A stretch of 21,133 bases of DNA from a virus, in IMG/VR virus record IMGVR_UViG_3300031251_000117, positions 1-21,133 of that record, one strand, 5' to 3'. A model generated the notes under the pieces. That model saw only the letters and a list, made by a program, of their open reading frames with translations, had not been told where the DNA came from and made no database searches. Below, one piece after another: positions 1-6,973 of this stretch (position 1 is the stretch's first letter; each line of letters starts with the position of its first letter). Made by a program: the position numbers and the translations under genes.

Positions 1-1398
1 AGTAAGCAAATCCGCCGCAGTGGCATATCCTAGATCGGTAAAATGTGTAGTGTCAGCGTTGTAATACTGCGACGACTCTACCCCATTTGGACTAAATACT
101 GCGGCAAGGTCAACGACCTTAATCTGTCCTGCCATGTTCAATAATCTCTTATTCTGGGCGTCTATTAATGCCCATGTTCCACCAGAATACATTGGGCTTG
201 TAAATGCAATTACCGTTACGCCCTTTGACTTTGCAACATCAACTGTGTTCAAGAAATCTGCATACATAGCATCAAATACAGCCTGCGTTGCTGGGGCGGT
301 ACTGGCGTTGCCGTTTGGAGAGTCTGCGAAAATTGCAAGGTACTCAGGCTGTATGGTATTTATAAGGCTTCTAGCCACCGGCTGTGATTCATTAAGGCGT
401 TGTCCAGATGTGCCAAAGTTTAGGAAATTTCCGTAAATTCCCAATTTTCCAAAGAGTGATGTAAATGCGCGTTGTGGGAACCCACCAATTCCTCCAAGCC
501 CAGACCCAATCCCCGATGTTAATGAATCTCCGACACACAAGCAGGTAATATTAACCTGATTTGCGTAATAGAAAATAAACCCTGTTGGGATAACTGCTCC
601 GCCATATATGTCAAAAATGCCATTAGTGTTAGCCGCTGGATTGGTTACAAAATCCCCGGCAGTTGCATTCCTTGCCGTAACCAGCGAATTCGGAAGATTG
701 TTATTCCCAGAGACGTTCCAACTCGCGTAGCTAGAGTTATCAGAAACACTTGAAAAAGACGTAACTGGGGTAATCAAAGTTAAAACGCGTAACAATGGGT
801 TTGTATATACATTTACGCCATCGTATTTGTCCGTTCTCGCAATGGATGGCAGCGCGATGAAATCACTTAGTATGCTTGTCGGGTTATTTTGCGACGTTGT
901 TGAACCAGCAGAGGCCGCAGCAAGTGTTGCGCTTAAAGACCCGCCGTTAAATGTTACATTTGACCATGTAAGCGTTGATGCGTTGTTACCGCCAGTGTTG
1001 TACCCATGCGATGGTGATGCTGCAACTTTTGCCTTTGTAATAGGCATGGTAAATGATGCGTCATAGTTGCAATAAAGCAATTTAATGCCAACAAATGGCC
1101 CAAGTGCCGCTTGCTCTGTGTCATAAGTAGTTGCAACAGTAACAGCAGCATTTAATGTGCTGTTTGTATTTACCTTAATCATTCCAGATGGGTTTCCAGC
1201 AATTCTATTAGCGCGGTATTTCCTGCCACTCGGCCCCACCAGCCCTGTTACGTTGCCGGAGGCGTCGGTGGCGTAGGTGGCAAGCGGAGTATCGAAAGCA
1301 GACCCAACCTTTTGCCTGATGGAGATCGCGCGCTTTGTTACAGCGTCGATCTCTACCTGGATATCGCTTCCATCTACCACGTTGATAGGATTTGCCAT
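1..1398 (-). CDS. SGNH/GDSL-esterase virion-type protein, C-terminus beyond window
   Basis: This frame is open for 466 codons from ATG at 1398 to the window edge, so the C-terminus is missing. An SD (AAGGA) lies 7 nt before the start. Residues 1-280 are rich in Asn, Thr, Ser and Gly, as in beta-rich phage fibre or spike proteins. A typical SGNH hydrolase domain follows: block I is VGDSLTSG with GDSL at 290-293 (nucleophile Ser292), an NFGTSG stretch resembles block II, and DTTH at 449-452 gives the catalytic Asp449/His452 pair. The family removes acyl or acetyl groups from carbohydrates. In a phage structural protein this would mean deacetylating a surface polysaccharide during adsorption (inference). 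It lies two genes after TerL in the same leftward transcript. The esterase fold is well supported, the virion role less so. Confidence 0.8.
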   Translation of the reverse strand, partial: MANPINVVDGSDIQVEIDAVTKRAISIRQKVGSAFDTPLATYATDASGNVTGLVGPSGRKYRANRIAGNPSGMIKVNTNSTLNAAVTVATTYDTEQAALGPFVGIKLLYCNYDASFTMPITKAKVAASPSHGYNTGGNNASTLTWSNVTFNGGSLSATLAAASAGSTTSQNNPTSILSDFIALPSIARTDKYDGVNVYTNPLLRVLTLITPVTSFSSVSDNSSYASWNVSGNNNLPNSLVTARNATAGDFVTNPAANTNGIFDIYGGAVIPTGFIFYYANQVNITCLCVGDSLTSGIGSGLGGIGGFPQRAFTSLFGKLGIYGNFLNFGTSGQRLNESQPVARSLINTIQPEYLAIFADSPNGNASTAPATQAVFDAMYADFLNTVDVAKSKGVTVIAFTSPMYSGGTWALIDAQNKRLLNMAGQIKVVDLAAVFSPNGVESSQYYNADTTHFTDLGYATAADLLT

Positions 1399-1408
1399 GG
1401 CTTAATCC

Positions 1409-1750
1409 TTAGTATGCCTGGGATTGGTTCTTGGCTGCTGCAGTCTTAGCAGCCTCTTGGTCCCACGCTGCTTGTGGGTTACCACCAACGCCTTCGCCAG
1501 ACAGGGCTGACTTCACTGCCTGCAGCACTTCTTTGATTGATCCGCACTGGACGGTATTACCACCTGGGGCTTCTGAGCTTTCATCTGCATCCGGGGCGGG
1601 AGCGCCAGCACCAGGAGCTCCAGGCATAGCGCCAGAAGACGGATTGCCAGAAGATGCATCACCACTCTCCGATGCTTCAGCGTCGTCGGATTCAACTTCG
1701 ACTGTGTACTGGCCTTGGTCGTCTGGACCAGTGATTTCGATAGTTGCCAT
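1409..1750 (-). CDS. acidic Ala/Pro/Gly-rich small phage protein, unknown function
   Basis: The 113-aa protein starts at ATG 1750 behind an AGGA-type SD. The first 20 residues look like a beta hairpin. Residues 21-65 are a disordered linker dominated by Asp, Glu, Ser, Ala, Pro and Gly (for example GAPGAGAPAPD). The C-terminal 45 residues hold a short helix (IKEVLQAVKSALSG). There are no catalytic motifs and no membrane segment. It sits between TerL and the SGNH protein, with a terminator just upstream, so it may be made mainly from readthrough or antiterminated late transcripts. A scaffold, decoration or chaperone role is possible, but I do not recognise the family. Confidence 0.75.
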   Translation of the reverse strand: MATIEITGPDDQGQYTVEVESDDAEASESGDASSGNPSSGAMPGAPGAGAPAPDADESSEAPGGNTVQCGSIKEVLQAVKSALSGEGVGGNPQAAWDQEAAKTAAAKNQSQAY

Positions 1751-1763
1751 GGTGGTTCCTCTA

Positions 1764-1790
1764 AAAATGAAAAACCCGCAAAAGCGGGTG
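1764..1790 (-). terminator. rho-independent terminator after terL
   Basis: Read on the minus strand, ACCCGC-TTTT-GCGGGT (1774-1779 paired with 1784-1789) is followed by TTTTTCATTTTT. It lies between the terL stop (1879) and the ATG of the 113-aa gene (1750), so it could reduce transcription into the downstream structural genes unless late antitermination is active. Confidence 0.75.
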
Positions 1791-1878
1791 ATTTGGTTGT
1801 TTTGCTTAAAAAGTGTGCAACAGAATCAACTCAGGACCGATTTAAGTCGATCGGCCCATACTCTGGTATTAACTAAAA

Positions 1879-3360
1879 TTAATATCCAATGCCGGAATCG
1901 AGAACTCCGAAACCGACAGTTGGCAACGCTATTCCTTGCTGTGGCGTAGTCAAAAGCTTGCGAATCTCAGGCTCTTCAACTCTGGCCAAACAATCCATCG
2001 CATCATCATGTGCGCCGACAGGAAAGCTCGCGTACTCATTCCTGAACCCGGTCATCACATCTTCCTGGTGACCGGCAGACATTGTCTTCATCAGAGAGTA
2101 GGGCATCCACACCCTACCCTGCTGGAATAACGGAACCAGGCGACGGATGCGGTCTTCCTTCTTCATTGCGCCACCGAGCTCAATGATGCGGAACCTATAC
2201 TGCTGCCGCTCTTGCTCTCCACGAATGTGCTCGATGTCGGCTTGCAATCCGTATTGCTCATAGCCAACAGCTGCAGGCTTGTAGCGTCGAACGAAATCGA
2301 AAACGGCTTCCGTGCGGCCCGTGAGGTTGAGTCGATCTCGAATACCATCGAGAACGTAATAGTTTCCATCTGGGCCGCAGCCAACCACCCACATCGATGT
2401 GAAGTCTCCGCGTGTCTTGCTCTTGCCAGAGGATGGGTCAACGAGCAGCACGCGGTTGGTTGCACTGGGATGACGCTGCCAGTACAGCAGCCATCCGCTT
2501 TGAAACTCTCCTCCACCGATCGGCCTGGGCTCTTGCTGATACAGGGCCGACCATGTGCGAGGCTCTTTCTTTGCGTCCGCAATCATCTGCGGCGTGAACC
2601 ATTCAGGCCACAGCGGATCACCGACATGGCGGCCAAGTGGATCGTTCTCCATGGCTTCCATCGGAATCTTGATGATCCTGACGCGTTTACCAGACCCTTT
2701 CAGGTCATCGATCAAGCGGCCACCGATGTCATCCTCATGCCAACGGGTCATGATCATGATCACTGCAGCGCCAGGCTTCAGACGTGGTGTCAAGTCATCC
2801 CGCCACCAGGCCCACTGCTTTTCTCGAATCGTTTCGGAGTCTGCATCCTCGCGATTCTTCAGAGGGTCATCAATGATGGCCAGGTCAGCACGGAATCCAG
2901 CGATACCACCGGCAACGCCTACTGCGTAATACTCACCCCCACGCTTCAGAGACCAGCGACCAGCAGACGCATTGTCCTCGCTGATCTCGCTTCCCTTGAA
3001 GGTGCGGGTATGCTCACGGCTCATCACCGTGTTGCGAACCTTGCGGCCGAATCGGTCTGCCAATTCCTTGGTGTGCGACGCAGCAATGATGTTCTTGCCC
3101 GGGTTACGCCCGAGATACCAAGCCGGGAATACCACGGAGCCATAGCTAGACTTTGCAGAGCCAGGTGGCATCATGACCATCAGGACATCCAGTTCGCCAC
3201 GCTCTACAGATTCCAGCGCCTCAATCAGAAGCATGTGATGCTTGGCCGGGTCCATGCGCAATTGCATGCGCCCATATGCGGCCAGATCATCATGCGCCTG
3301 GAGGTATTCGGCCTCTTCAGCCAACTTGATCAGATCAAGCTCTGTTGCTGCATCGGACAT
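1879..3360 (-). CDS. terL: terminase large subunit
   Basis: This 493-aa packaging motor and nuclease pumps DNA into procapsids and cuts it. The N-terminal ATPase has a Walker A-like PPGSAKS at 65-71 (Lys70), Walker B LAIIDDP at 160-166 and the TRWHEDD coupling motif near 205-211. The C-terminal RNase H-fold nuclease shows acidic residues in VLLVDPSSG (Asp308), GDF (Asp319), GYEQYG (Glu368) and HDDAMD (Asp452/453). This matches the Terminase_6-type large subunits of tailed phages, and the length is normal. The start is 2 nt after the terS stop and lacks a strong SD, so it is probably translated by coupling. A terminator follows the gene. The family does not by itself show whether packaging is cos or headful. 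Confidence 0.95.
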   Translation of the reverse strand: MSDAATELDLIKLAEEAEYLQAHDDLAAYGRMQLRMDPAKHHMLLIEALESVERGELDVLMVMMPPGSAKSSYGSVVFPAWYLGRNPGKNIIAASHTKELADRFGRKVRNTVMSREHTRTFKGSEISEDNASAGRWSLKRGGEYYAVGVAGGIAGFRADLAIIDDPLKNREDADSETIREKQWAWWRDDLTPRLKPGAAVIMIMTRWHEDDIGGRLIDDLKGSGKRVRIIKIPMEAMENDPLGRHVGDPLWPEWFTPQMIADAKKEPRTWSALYQQEPRPIGGGEFQSGWLLYWQRHPSATNRVLLVDPSSGKSKTRGDFTSMWVVGCGPDGNYYVLDGIRDRLNLTGRTEAVFDFVRRYKPAAVGYEQYGLQADIEHIRGEQERQQYRFRIIELGGAMKKEDRIRRLVPLFQQGRVWMPYSLMKTMSAGHQEDVMTGFRNEYASFPVGAHDDAMDCLARVEEPEIRKLLTTPQQGIALPTVGFGVLDSGIGY

Positions 3361-3362
3361 GC

Positions 3363-4043
3363 TTAATTGCCGATACGTTCTGCGTTCTTCTGTACGCGCG
3401 CCATGATTTCAGACAGGCGCTGTGAACGCTGAGATGCATCCATCCGGGCAGCGTCATCATCCTTGGCAACATCCGAAATGTTGTAGGCCTCACGCTCCAG
3501 GCCAACCAGCGTCTTCAGTGTTTCTGAAAGCTTCTTCAGGGAGTCAATGCGACCAGCACTACTCATCACCCGGCTCAGTGCCTCGCGCATCTTTCCGATA
3601 CGCTGCTCTTCTGCCTTCGGGTCCTCGTTCTCTCCCGGGGAGTTAACGAACTCGAACATCTTGTCGATCTCATCCTGGAACTCGGTCATAGACTCCAGCT
3701 CATTCAGCATGCTGTGCGCCAACTTGCGATACCGGCTGATGTCCTTGCGGTGCTCACTACGAACCTGTGCAATGCGCTCAGCGTTCGCCTCTACTATCTC
3801 TTTCTCGGTAACAGAGAGTGAATTGTTAACCGATGCGTTAACCTCTGCTCTGTTAACCAGCTCATCGGCTTTGAGCTTGATCTTGGCGGTCAGGTCCTTG
3901 ACCCATCCGTCCTTCTTAGCGCGCTTAGCAATGGCTACGTGGCTTACCCCTGGGTACGCAGCAGCAATCTCACGCAGGGACAGAATCCCGGCTCGGTACT
4001 CAATCTCAATGCGCTCCCAATCAGGGGTAATCTTTTCAGTCAT
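3363..4043 (-). CDS. terS: terminase small subunit
   Basis: The 226-aa protein has an N-terminal helix-turn-helix around residues 20-45 (LSLREIAAAYPGVSHVAIAKRAKKDGW), as expected for the DNA-recognition subunit that binds the packaging site and recruits TerL. The middle and C-terminal parts are long charged helices (roughly 65-225) suited to ring oligomerisation. It lies directly upstream of terL with a 2-nt gap. Its ATG overlaps the stop of the preceding 37-aa gene (TAATG). The call rests on the HTH plus helical layout and the position, and is strong. Confidence 0.88.
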   Translation of the reverse strand: MTEKITPDWERIEIEYRAGILSLREIAAAYPGVSHVAIAKRAKKDGWVKDLTAKIKLKADELVNRAEVNASVNNSLSVTEKEIVEANAERIAQVRSEHRKDISRYRKLAHSMLNELESMTEFQDEIDKMFEFVNSPGENEDPKAEEQRIGKMREALSRVMSSAGRIDSLKKLSETLKTLVGLEREAYNISDVAKDDDAARMDASQRSQRLSEIMARVQKNAERIGN

Positions 4044-4156
4044 TACTCTTCGTCTTTTTCCCAGTCACTATCCAAGAACTGATTCAGGAACAGTGGTGTA
4101 TCAAGGCCCATGTAGGACCCGGCAATAAAGTCAGCGCGAGGTTCGAGCAGCATCAT
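4043..4156 (-). CDS. 37-aa phage protein upstream of terS
   Basis: This short ORF begins with a double ATG (4156/4153) just after the stop of the exported-protein gene and ends in a stop overlapping the terS ATG. An AAGGA lies 12 nt before the first ATG. The product (MMLLEPRADF...WEKDEE) has a hydrophobic start and a very acidic tail. The frame extends to an earlier ATG at 4189 (48 aa), but that site has no SD and would overlap the upstream gene. The stop-start overlaps on both sides support a real, coupled gene. Function unknown. Confidence 0.55.
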   Translation of the reverse strand: MMLLEPRADFIAGSYMGLDTPLFLNQFLDSDWEKDEE

Positions 4157-4158
4157 GG

Positions 4159-4476
4159 CTAGATCGAATCCTTGGTGGGTTTGAACCATGAGGGCTCATA
4201 CAGCCCTGTTTGATTCAGCTCCTCGTAATAGATATGCACGCCATCCTTGGTTCGATACCAGCAGCCCTTGTGCGTGCTGCCATCCAATGCGGTGGCGAAT
4301 GCTTGCCAGTGAAACGGTTGCGCGACCTCTTGAATGTCGCAAGGCGTCGTCGTGATAGTCACGGTGCCTTTGTCGTGTACGTAGTACAGCTCTTTCGGGA
4401 GATCGGCCGCGTAGGCGCTGATCGCCATGGGAAGCGCAATCAATGCGAGCACAACTCTCAAAACATACGCGGTCAT
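4159..4476 (-). CDS. small exported (periplasmic) protein, unknown function
   Basis: The 105-aa product starts at ATG 4476. AAAGGAG gives correct spacing for this codon and is too close for the adjacent ATG at 4479. A longer frame up to 4602 has no SD. The first 21 residues form a signal peptide (VLRVVLALIALPMAISAYA) with a likely signal peptidase I cut before ADLP. The mature part of about 84 residues has two Cys (in TTPCDI and KGCWYR), possibly a periplasmic disulfide, and several aromatic residues. It is the first gene of the leftward packaging cluster. A lysis, superinfection or host-modifying (moron) role is possible. No family recognised. Confidence 0.75.
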   Translation of the reverse strand: MTAYVLRVVLALIALPMAISAYAADLPKELYYVHDKGTVTITTTPCDIQEVAQPFHWQAFATALDGSTHKGCWYRTKDGVHIYYEELNQTGLYEPSWFKPTKDSI

Positions 4477-4863
4477 CATCTTCTCCTTTGTGAATATCAG
4501 TGTCTTGCGCCGTGCTGGCGACACAGACCAGCGAGGGTAGCTAAGCCTCGTACAACGGCTATCCCCTTTGAAGAGCTCGTAAGCTGGGGAGTTAGGTACC
4601 ACCCTGGTGCGCCCGACCGCTTATCCGCAATCCGTTATTCCATAGGGTGGTGTGGGTGGTAATAAGGCTGCACACGACAGTCAAACCACAGGAAGGAGTG
4701 GCCCGTGCCGCCGTCATGTGCAGGCTTATTAAATGGGCGGCAGCAAATTAATCACTAGATGCCGTCTCGCTGACGTGCCGCCCATACGGCTTGCGCCTCT
4801 CGACCTTTTTACGGGGGCCGATTCCGATCTCTTTCGAGTGGAGAAGCGCAATGCGTATAGACG
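4477..4863. other. non-coding stretch upstream of the exported-protein gene
   Basis: About 390 bp with no supportable gene. It holds a long inverted repeat, 4598-4605 (ACCACCCT) against 4644-4651 (AGGGTGGT), whose 38-nt loop could form a hairpin in RNA. I see no convincing promoter with 16-18-bp spacing on the minus strand. TTGACT and TATTAC near 4670-4690 are only 14 bp apart. It is probably the leader of the late leftward transcript. Confidence 0.4.
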
Positions 4864-4894
4864 TAAAAAAAGCCGCTGTTTCAGAAACGCGGCT
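4864..4894 (-). terminator. rho-independent terminator, leftward
   Basis: On the minus strand, AGCCGC and GCGGCT (stem 4871-4876/4889-4894, extended by GTTT/AAAC) precede a run of seven T (4864-4870). No minus-strand gene lies immediately upstream. It therefore stops either early-operon readthrough across the rightward operon, or a short transcript from an undetected late promoter, as tR' does in lambda (inference). Confidence 0.75.
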
Positions 4895-4906
4895 CTCATA
4901 AATAGC

Positions 4907-4940
4907 GAGCCCCGAATCAGCAGGGCGACTGTCGGGGCTC
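4907..4940. other. 9-bp perfect inverted repeat
   Basis: GAGCCCCGA at 4907-4915 pairs perfectly with TCGGGGCTC at 4932-4940 around a 16-nt loop. There is no T tract on either strand. It stands next to the leftward terminator, so the two hairpins would be adjacent in a leftward RNA. It may be a pause site, a processing site or a protein-binding site. Confidence 0.5.
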
Positions 4941-4990
4941 ATGACGGCAAACAGGGATATTGAGGGAGATGCGCGTCAGATAGGTTTTTA

Positions 4991-5043
4991 TCCGATACAC
5001 ACTACCGATGCAATACCGACAGACACCTACATAAACCTACATA
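4991..5043. repeat. helically phased short repeats
   Basis: TCCGAT (4991), ACCGAT (5004), ACCGAC (5015), ACCTAC (5025) and ACCTAC (5035) follow one another at 13, 11, 10 and 10 bp. The last two are part of the exact 9-bp repeat ACCTACATA. Such phasing suggests a protein array upstream of the rightward promoter, but no family is identified. Confidence 0.4.
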
Positions 5044-5073
5044 TCACAAATATTTCGATATCATCTGTAAATT

Positions 5074-5116
5074 ATTTTACACAAGGTGTTGACATCTATC
5101 ATACGACGTGTAAAAT
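5074..5116. promoter_or_regulatory. inverted repeat flanking the rightward promoter
   Basis: ATTTTACAC (5074-5082) and GTGTAAAAT (5108-5116) are perfect 9-bp inverted copies. One lies just before the -35 and the other covers the -10. The layout suits a repressor that blocks RNA polymerase. It does not match the TNAC-N4-GTNA operators at the main switch, so a different regulator is likely. ATACGAC is also directly repeated at 5101 and 5115. Confidence 0.45.
5089..5116 (+). promoter_or_regulatory. sigma70 promoter of the rightward operon
   Basis: TTGACA (5089-5094) is a perfect -35. TAAAAT (5111-5116) is the -10, with a 16-bp spacer. The start would be about 5123, giving a roughly 260-nt leader before the first gene at 5384. 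Confidence 0.8.
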
Positions 5117-5133
5117 ACGACTTAACGAATCAC

Positions 5134-5177
5134 CGCTCTTTAACAAGCAGAAGCAATACCAACCTGGCTTTCAGGTT
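5134..5177 (+). promoter_or_regulatory. nut-like site: boxA plus boxB-like hairpin
   Basis: CGCTCTTTAACA (5134-5145) matches the boxA consensus bound by NusB/S10. Fifteen nt later, AACCTG-GCTTT-CAGGTT (5161-5177) forms a 6-bp hairpin with a 5-nt loop, the size of a boxB. The loop is not a GNRA-like pentaloop as in lambda, so an N-type partner is uncertain. The boxA match is the stronger part. It lies about 10 nt after the predicted transcript start. Confidence 0.55.
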
Positions 5178-5221
5178 CCCCGGCAGCAGCAATCATATAC
5201 AGCGAAGTCGGGACCTGAGAG

Positions 5222-5346
5222 TGCATCGGAGAGAGTCCTGGCAGTGGGTGCTTGGATAGCGCAGTGACAGCGCGACGGGTACTAAAAATATCCTCTGACT
5301 TAGTTCAACTCTAAGCAGGGCTCTCCTCGATGCAATCAAGCATCCC
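5222..5346 (+). ncRNA. structured leader RNA, candidate C4-type antisense RNA
   Basis: A 19-position stem (5222-5240 with 5316-5334; 16 Watson-Crick pairs, 2 G-U, 1 mismatch) closes a multibranch RNA. Inside are GCGC-AGTGACA-GCGC (5259-5273), GGGTA-CTAAAAA-TATCC (5277-5293) and CTTAG-TTCAACT-CTAAG (5299-5315), all with 7-nt loops. The last abuts the closing stem like a tRNA T-arm. GGGTGCTTG (5246-5254) is complementary to CAAGCA-T-CCC (5337-5346; one bulge), just upstream of the SD of the first gene. In P1/P7, C4 RNA is cut from the leader of its own operon and pairs with a similar downstream site to shut off the antirepressor operon. The layout matches. Assignment to the Rfam family is from memory of its form, not from a search. 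Confidence 0.55.
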
Positions 5347-5383
5347 CGCAGATTACGGGTAACAACATCAAGGAGCTCAAACC

Positions 5384-5704
5384 ATGAGTAAGACTCAAAA
5401 AGTAGTCGCCATCAACTACGCAAATCTGGTGGACCGCCTCGGCGCTCTCAACGCACAAGTCGCACCTGTGCTTGACGAGATCGCGGAGATCAAAGACACG
5501 CTTCGGGCCTCTGGCTATGAGGTGGTAGAGGGTAAGACCTTCCGCGTTACGGTAGGAGAGACCAAGGACAAGACATACACCGACTGGCAGCTGGTTGCCA
5601 AGGCCGGGTACATCTCAGCTCCTGTGCTAGAGACCCTGGTTAGCAAGTTCTCTGAAACCAAGCCAGCCCTCGGTGCTGTGCGCTGCAACGCGAAAGTGAG
5701 GTAA
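5384..5704 (+). CDS. hypothetical protein, first gene of the C4-like operon
   Basis: The 106-aa product has a strong SD (AAGGAG, 8 nt before ATG). The N-terminal half is helical (NLVDRLGALNAQVAPVLDEIAEIKDTLRAS) and could be a coiled coil. The middle is a short beta region (FRVTVGETKD) and the tail is Lys/Arg-rich. No membrane segment and no catalytic signature. Its position directly after the C4-like leader is that of icd/ant in P1, but it lacks any KilA-N, Bro-N or ANT-type domain that I can see. Translation would be the target of the leader RNA. Function unknown. Confidence 0.8.
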   Translation: MSKTQKVVAINYANLVDRLGALNAQVAPVLDEIAEIKDTLRASGYEVVEGKTFRVTVGETKDKTYTDWQLVAKAGYISAPVLETLVSKFSETKPALGAVRCNAKVR

Positions 5705-5708
5705 GACA

Positions 5709-5906
5709 ATGACAACCACTGAAATCAAATGGACACCATACAGCGCCTGTGCCTGTGTCGAAGGCTTCGATGATGAGCAACACGACGAAGACGAGATCCT
5801 AAGCGCCTGGCAATACATCAGCGACACGAAGCTCTGGGTTGGCCTGCAAGGTTGGTATGGCAGGTCAGTTAATCAGCTTATTCAGGAGGGATTGATCAAT
5901 GCCTAA
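5709..5906 (+). CDS. small hypothetical acidic protein
   Basis: The 65-aa protein starts 4 nt after the previous stop, behind GAGG. It is acidic in the middle (EGFDDEQHDEDE) and aromatic afterwards (AWQYISDTKLWVGLQGWYG), suggesting a small folded soluble protein. Its last codons overlap the next gene by 8 nt. No family recognised. The tight spacing and good SD support it as real. Confidence 0.7.
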   Translation: MTTTEIKWTPYSACACVEGFDDEQHDEDEILSAWQYISDTKLWVGLQGWYGRSVNQLIQEGLINA

Positions 5907-6093
5907 ATTCACCATTCCAGTCAGAGATGACGTCACCGAGGTTACATATCACCGCAACCCAACGCCGTCTGAACTTAGACAAGGTTACGGTGCAATTCAC
6001 TACCGGACTTTTCCGGTGGAGGAATGCACATTACCGGGTCGCATATTGAAATCATGGTTCGTTGCTGATGACGGACTTAGGTATTACCGATAA
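5899..6093 (+). CDS. small hypothetical protein
   Basis: The 64-aa product overlaps the previous gene by 8 nt and has a strong SD (AGGAGGGA, 7 nt before ATG). It looks beta-rich with many aromatic residues (FTIPVRDDVTEVTYH; ILKSWFVADDGLRYYR) and has one Cys. No family recognised. About 90 nt separate it from the next gene. Confidence 0.7.
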   Translation: MPKFTIPVRDDVTEVTYHRNPTPSELRQGYGAIHYRTFPVEECTLPGRILKSWFVADDGLRYYR

Positions 6094-6181
6094 CCACAGC
6101 CCATACCGCTTCACGTAGGCAGTATGCACGGTGGCAATCAAGCAACCGGCCGCACCTTACGGCTTACAACAGGAGATCGAC

Positions 6182-6973
6182 ATGAACAGCATTATCAAGC
6201 ATGAACAGCAAATTGAATTGTTTGGCCATATCGCACGGGCTCATAACGTCGTGGCAGAAGATGCAACAGGCCGCATTCGCAACCAGAAGATTTCTATTTT
6301 TCGTGAGTATTGGGAAGGTAACGATGAGTACAAGATACTTGCCTTTCTTGGATTCGATGACGAGCACAACAACGGCCACGAAACATTCTCAATCACTGGC
6401 ACAATCCTGCGCAAAGAGCGTGGAGCATGGAAAACAGAATCAGGAGGTTGTATCCACGAAGACATTGCCAAGCACTTCCCAGAACTTGTGCACCTGATCA
6501 AGTGGCACTTAACCAGCACTGACGGTCCGCTGCATTACATCTCAAACACGGTTTACATAGCTGGGAATATAGACTGCAATGGACTGCTTGCTGGTGAGAA
6601 GAAGCAGATCATCAATGGCCGCACCAAGCAGCCATGCTGGAAGCAGGTAGCAGTCAATGCTTTCGGTGATGAGATTGATATTTACAAGCTTGCACATAGC
6701 ACAGTCGACGCTGACGAATGCCCGGCTGACACGCTTACCTTGAAGTGGGTCCCATGGTGCCGTGTAGGTGACGGAAAGGAGCGTGAGCTCGACGCAGCAC
6801 GCCGCGCAGCTGTATGGCCTGAAGCAACAGACGAGCAGCTCTGCGCTCCGAAGGAAGAACTGACCAAGGCTTTGCGGGATCGTCTGCCTGCACTGCTGGA
6901 ATCATTCAAGGCAGACATCCTGGCCTGCGGTTTTTTGTGGCCACAACGCAGTGAGCAGAAGGAGGCAGCATGA
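6182..6973 (+). CDS. conserved phage protein of unknown function
   Basis: The 263-aa protein starts at ATG 6182 with SD AGGAG 6 nt upstream. An in-frame GTG at 6131 lacks an SD. From memory, the central segment (PELVHLIKWHLTSTDGPLHYISNTVYIAGN, about residues 100-130) is typical of a protein seen in many proteobacterial phages and prophages, always of unknown function. The C-terminal 80 residues are helical and rich in Ala, Glu and Arg. There are no transmembrane segments and no nuclease or ATPase motif. It is the largest product of the rightward operon. The next gene overlaps its stop by ATGA. The call is secure as a gene, with function unknown. Confidence 0.85.
   Translation: MNSIIKHEQQIELFGHIARAHNVVAEDATGRIRNQKISIFREYWEGNDEYKILAFLGFDDEHNNGHETFSITGTILRKERGAWKTESGGCIHEDIAKHFPELVHLIKWHLTSTDGPLHYISNTVYIAGNIDCNGLLAGEKKQIINGRTKQPCWKQVAVNAFGDEIDIYKLAHSTVDADECPADTLTLKWVPWCRVGDGKERELDAARRAAVWPEATDEQLCAPKEELTKALRDRLPALLESFKADILACGFLWPQRSEQKEAA

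Noticed and set aside
1431-1949. Open frame on the plus strand over the 113-aa gene and terminator
   Set aside because: Low-complexity mirror of the Ala/Pro-rich gene on the other strand, crossing a terminator.
2212-3366. Long open frame on the plus strand opposite terL
   Set aside because: It is fully antisense to a clear terminase gene, has no domain pattern and no SD; it is a product of terL codon use.
4670-4695. TTGACT/TATTAC as a leftward late promoter
   Set aside because: Spacer is only 14 bp, too short for sigma70.
4748-4942. Open frame on the minus strand near the leftward terminator
   Set aside because: It reads through the terminator hairpin and its T tract and has no SD.
4941-5267. 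Open frame on the plus strand over the promoter and leader RNA
   Set aside because: It would be translated upstream of and through the promoter, boxA and the structured RNA; composition is not protein-like.
5234-5322. A tRNA gene in the leader (7-bp acceptor-like stem, anticodon-like and T-arm-like hairpins)
   Set aside because: The region between acceptor and anticodon stems is 36 nt instead of about 18, the anticodon would be AAA, the stem is much too long and there is no CCA; a C4-like RNA fits better.
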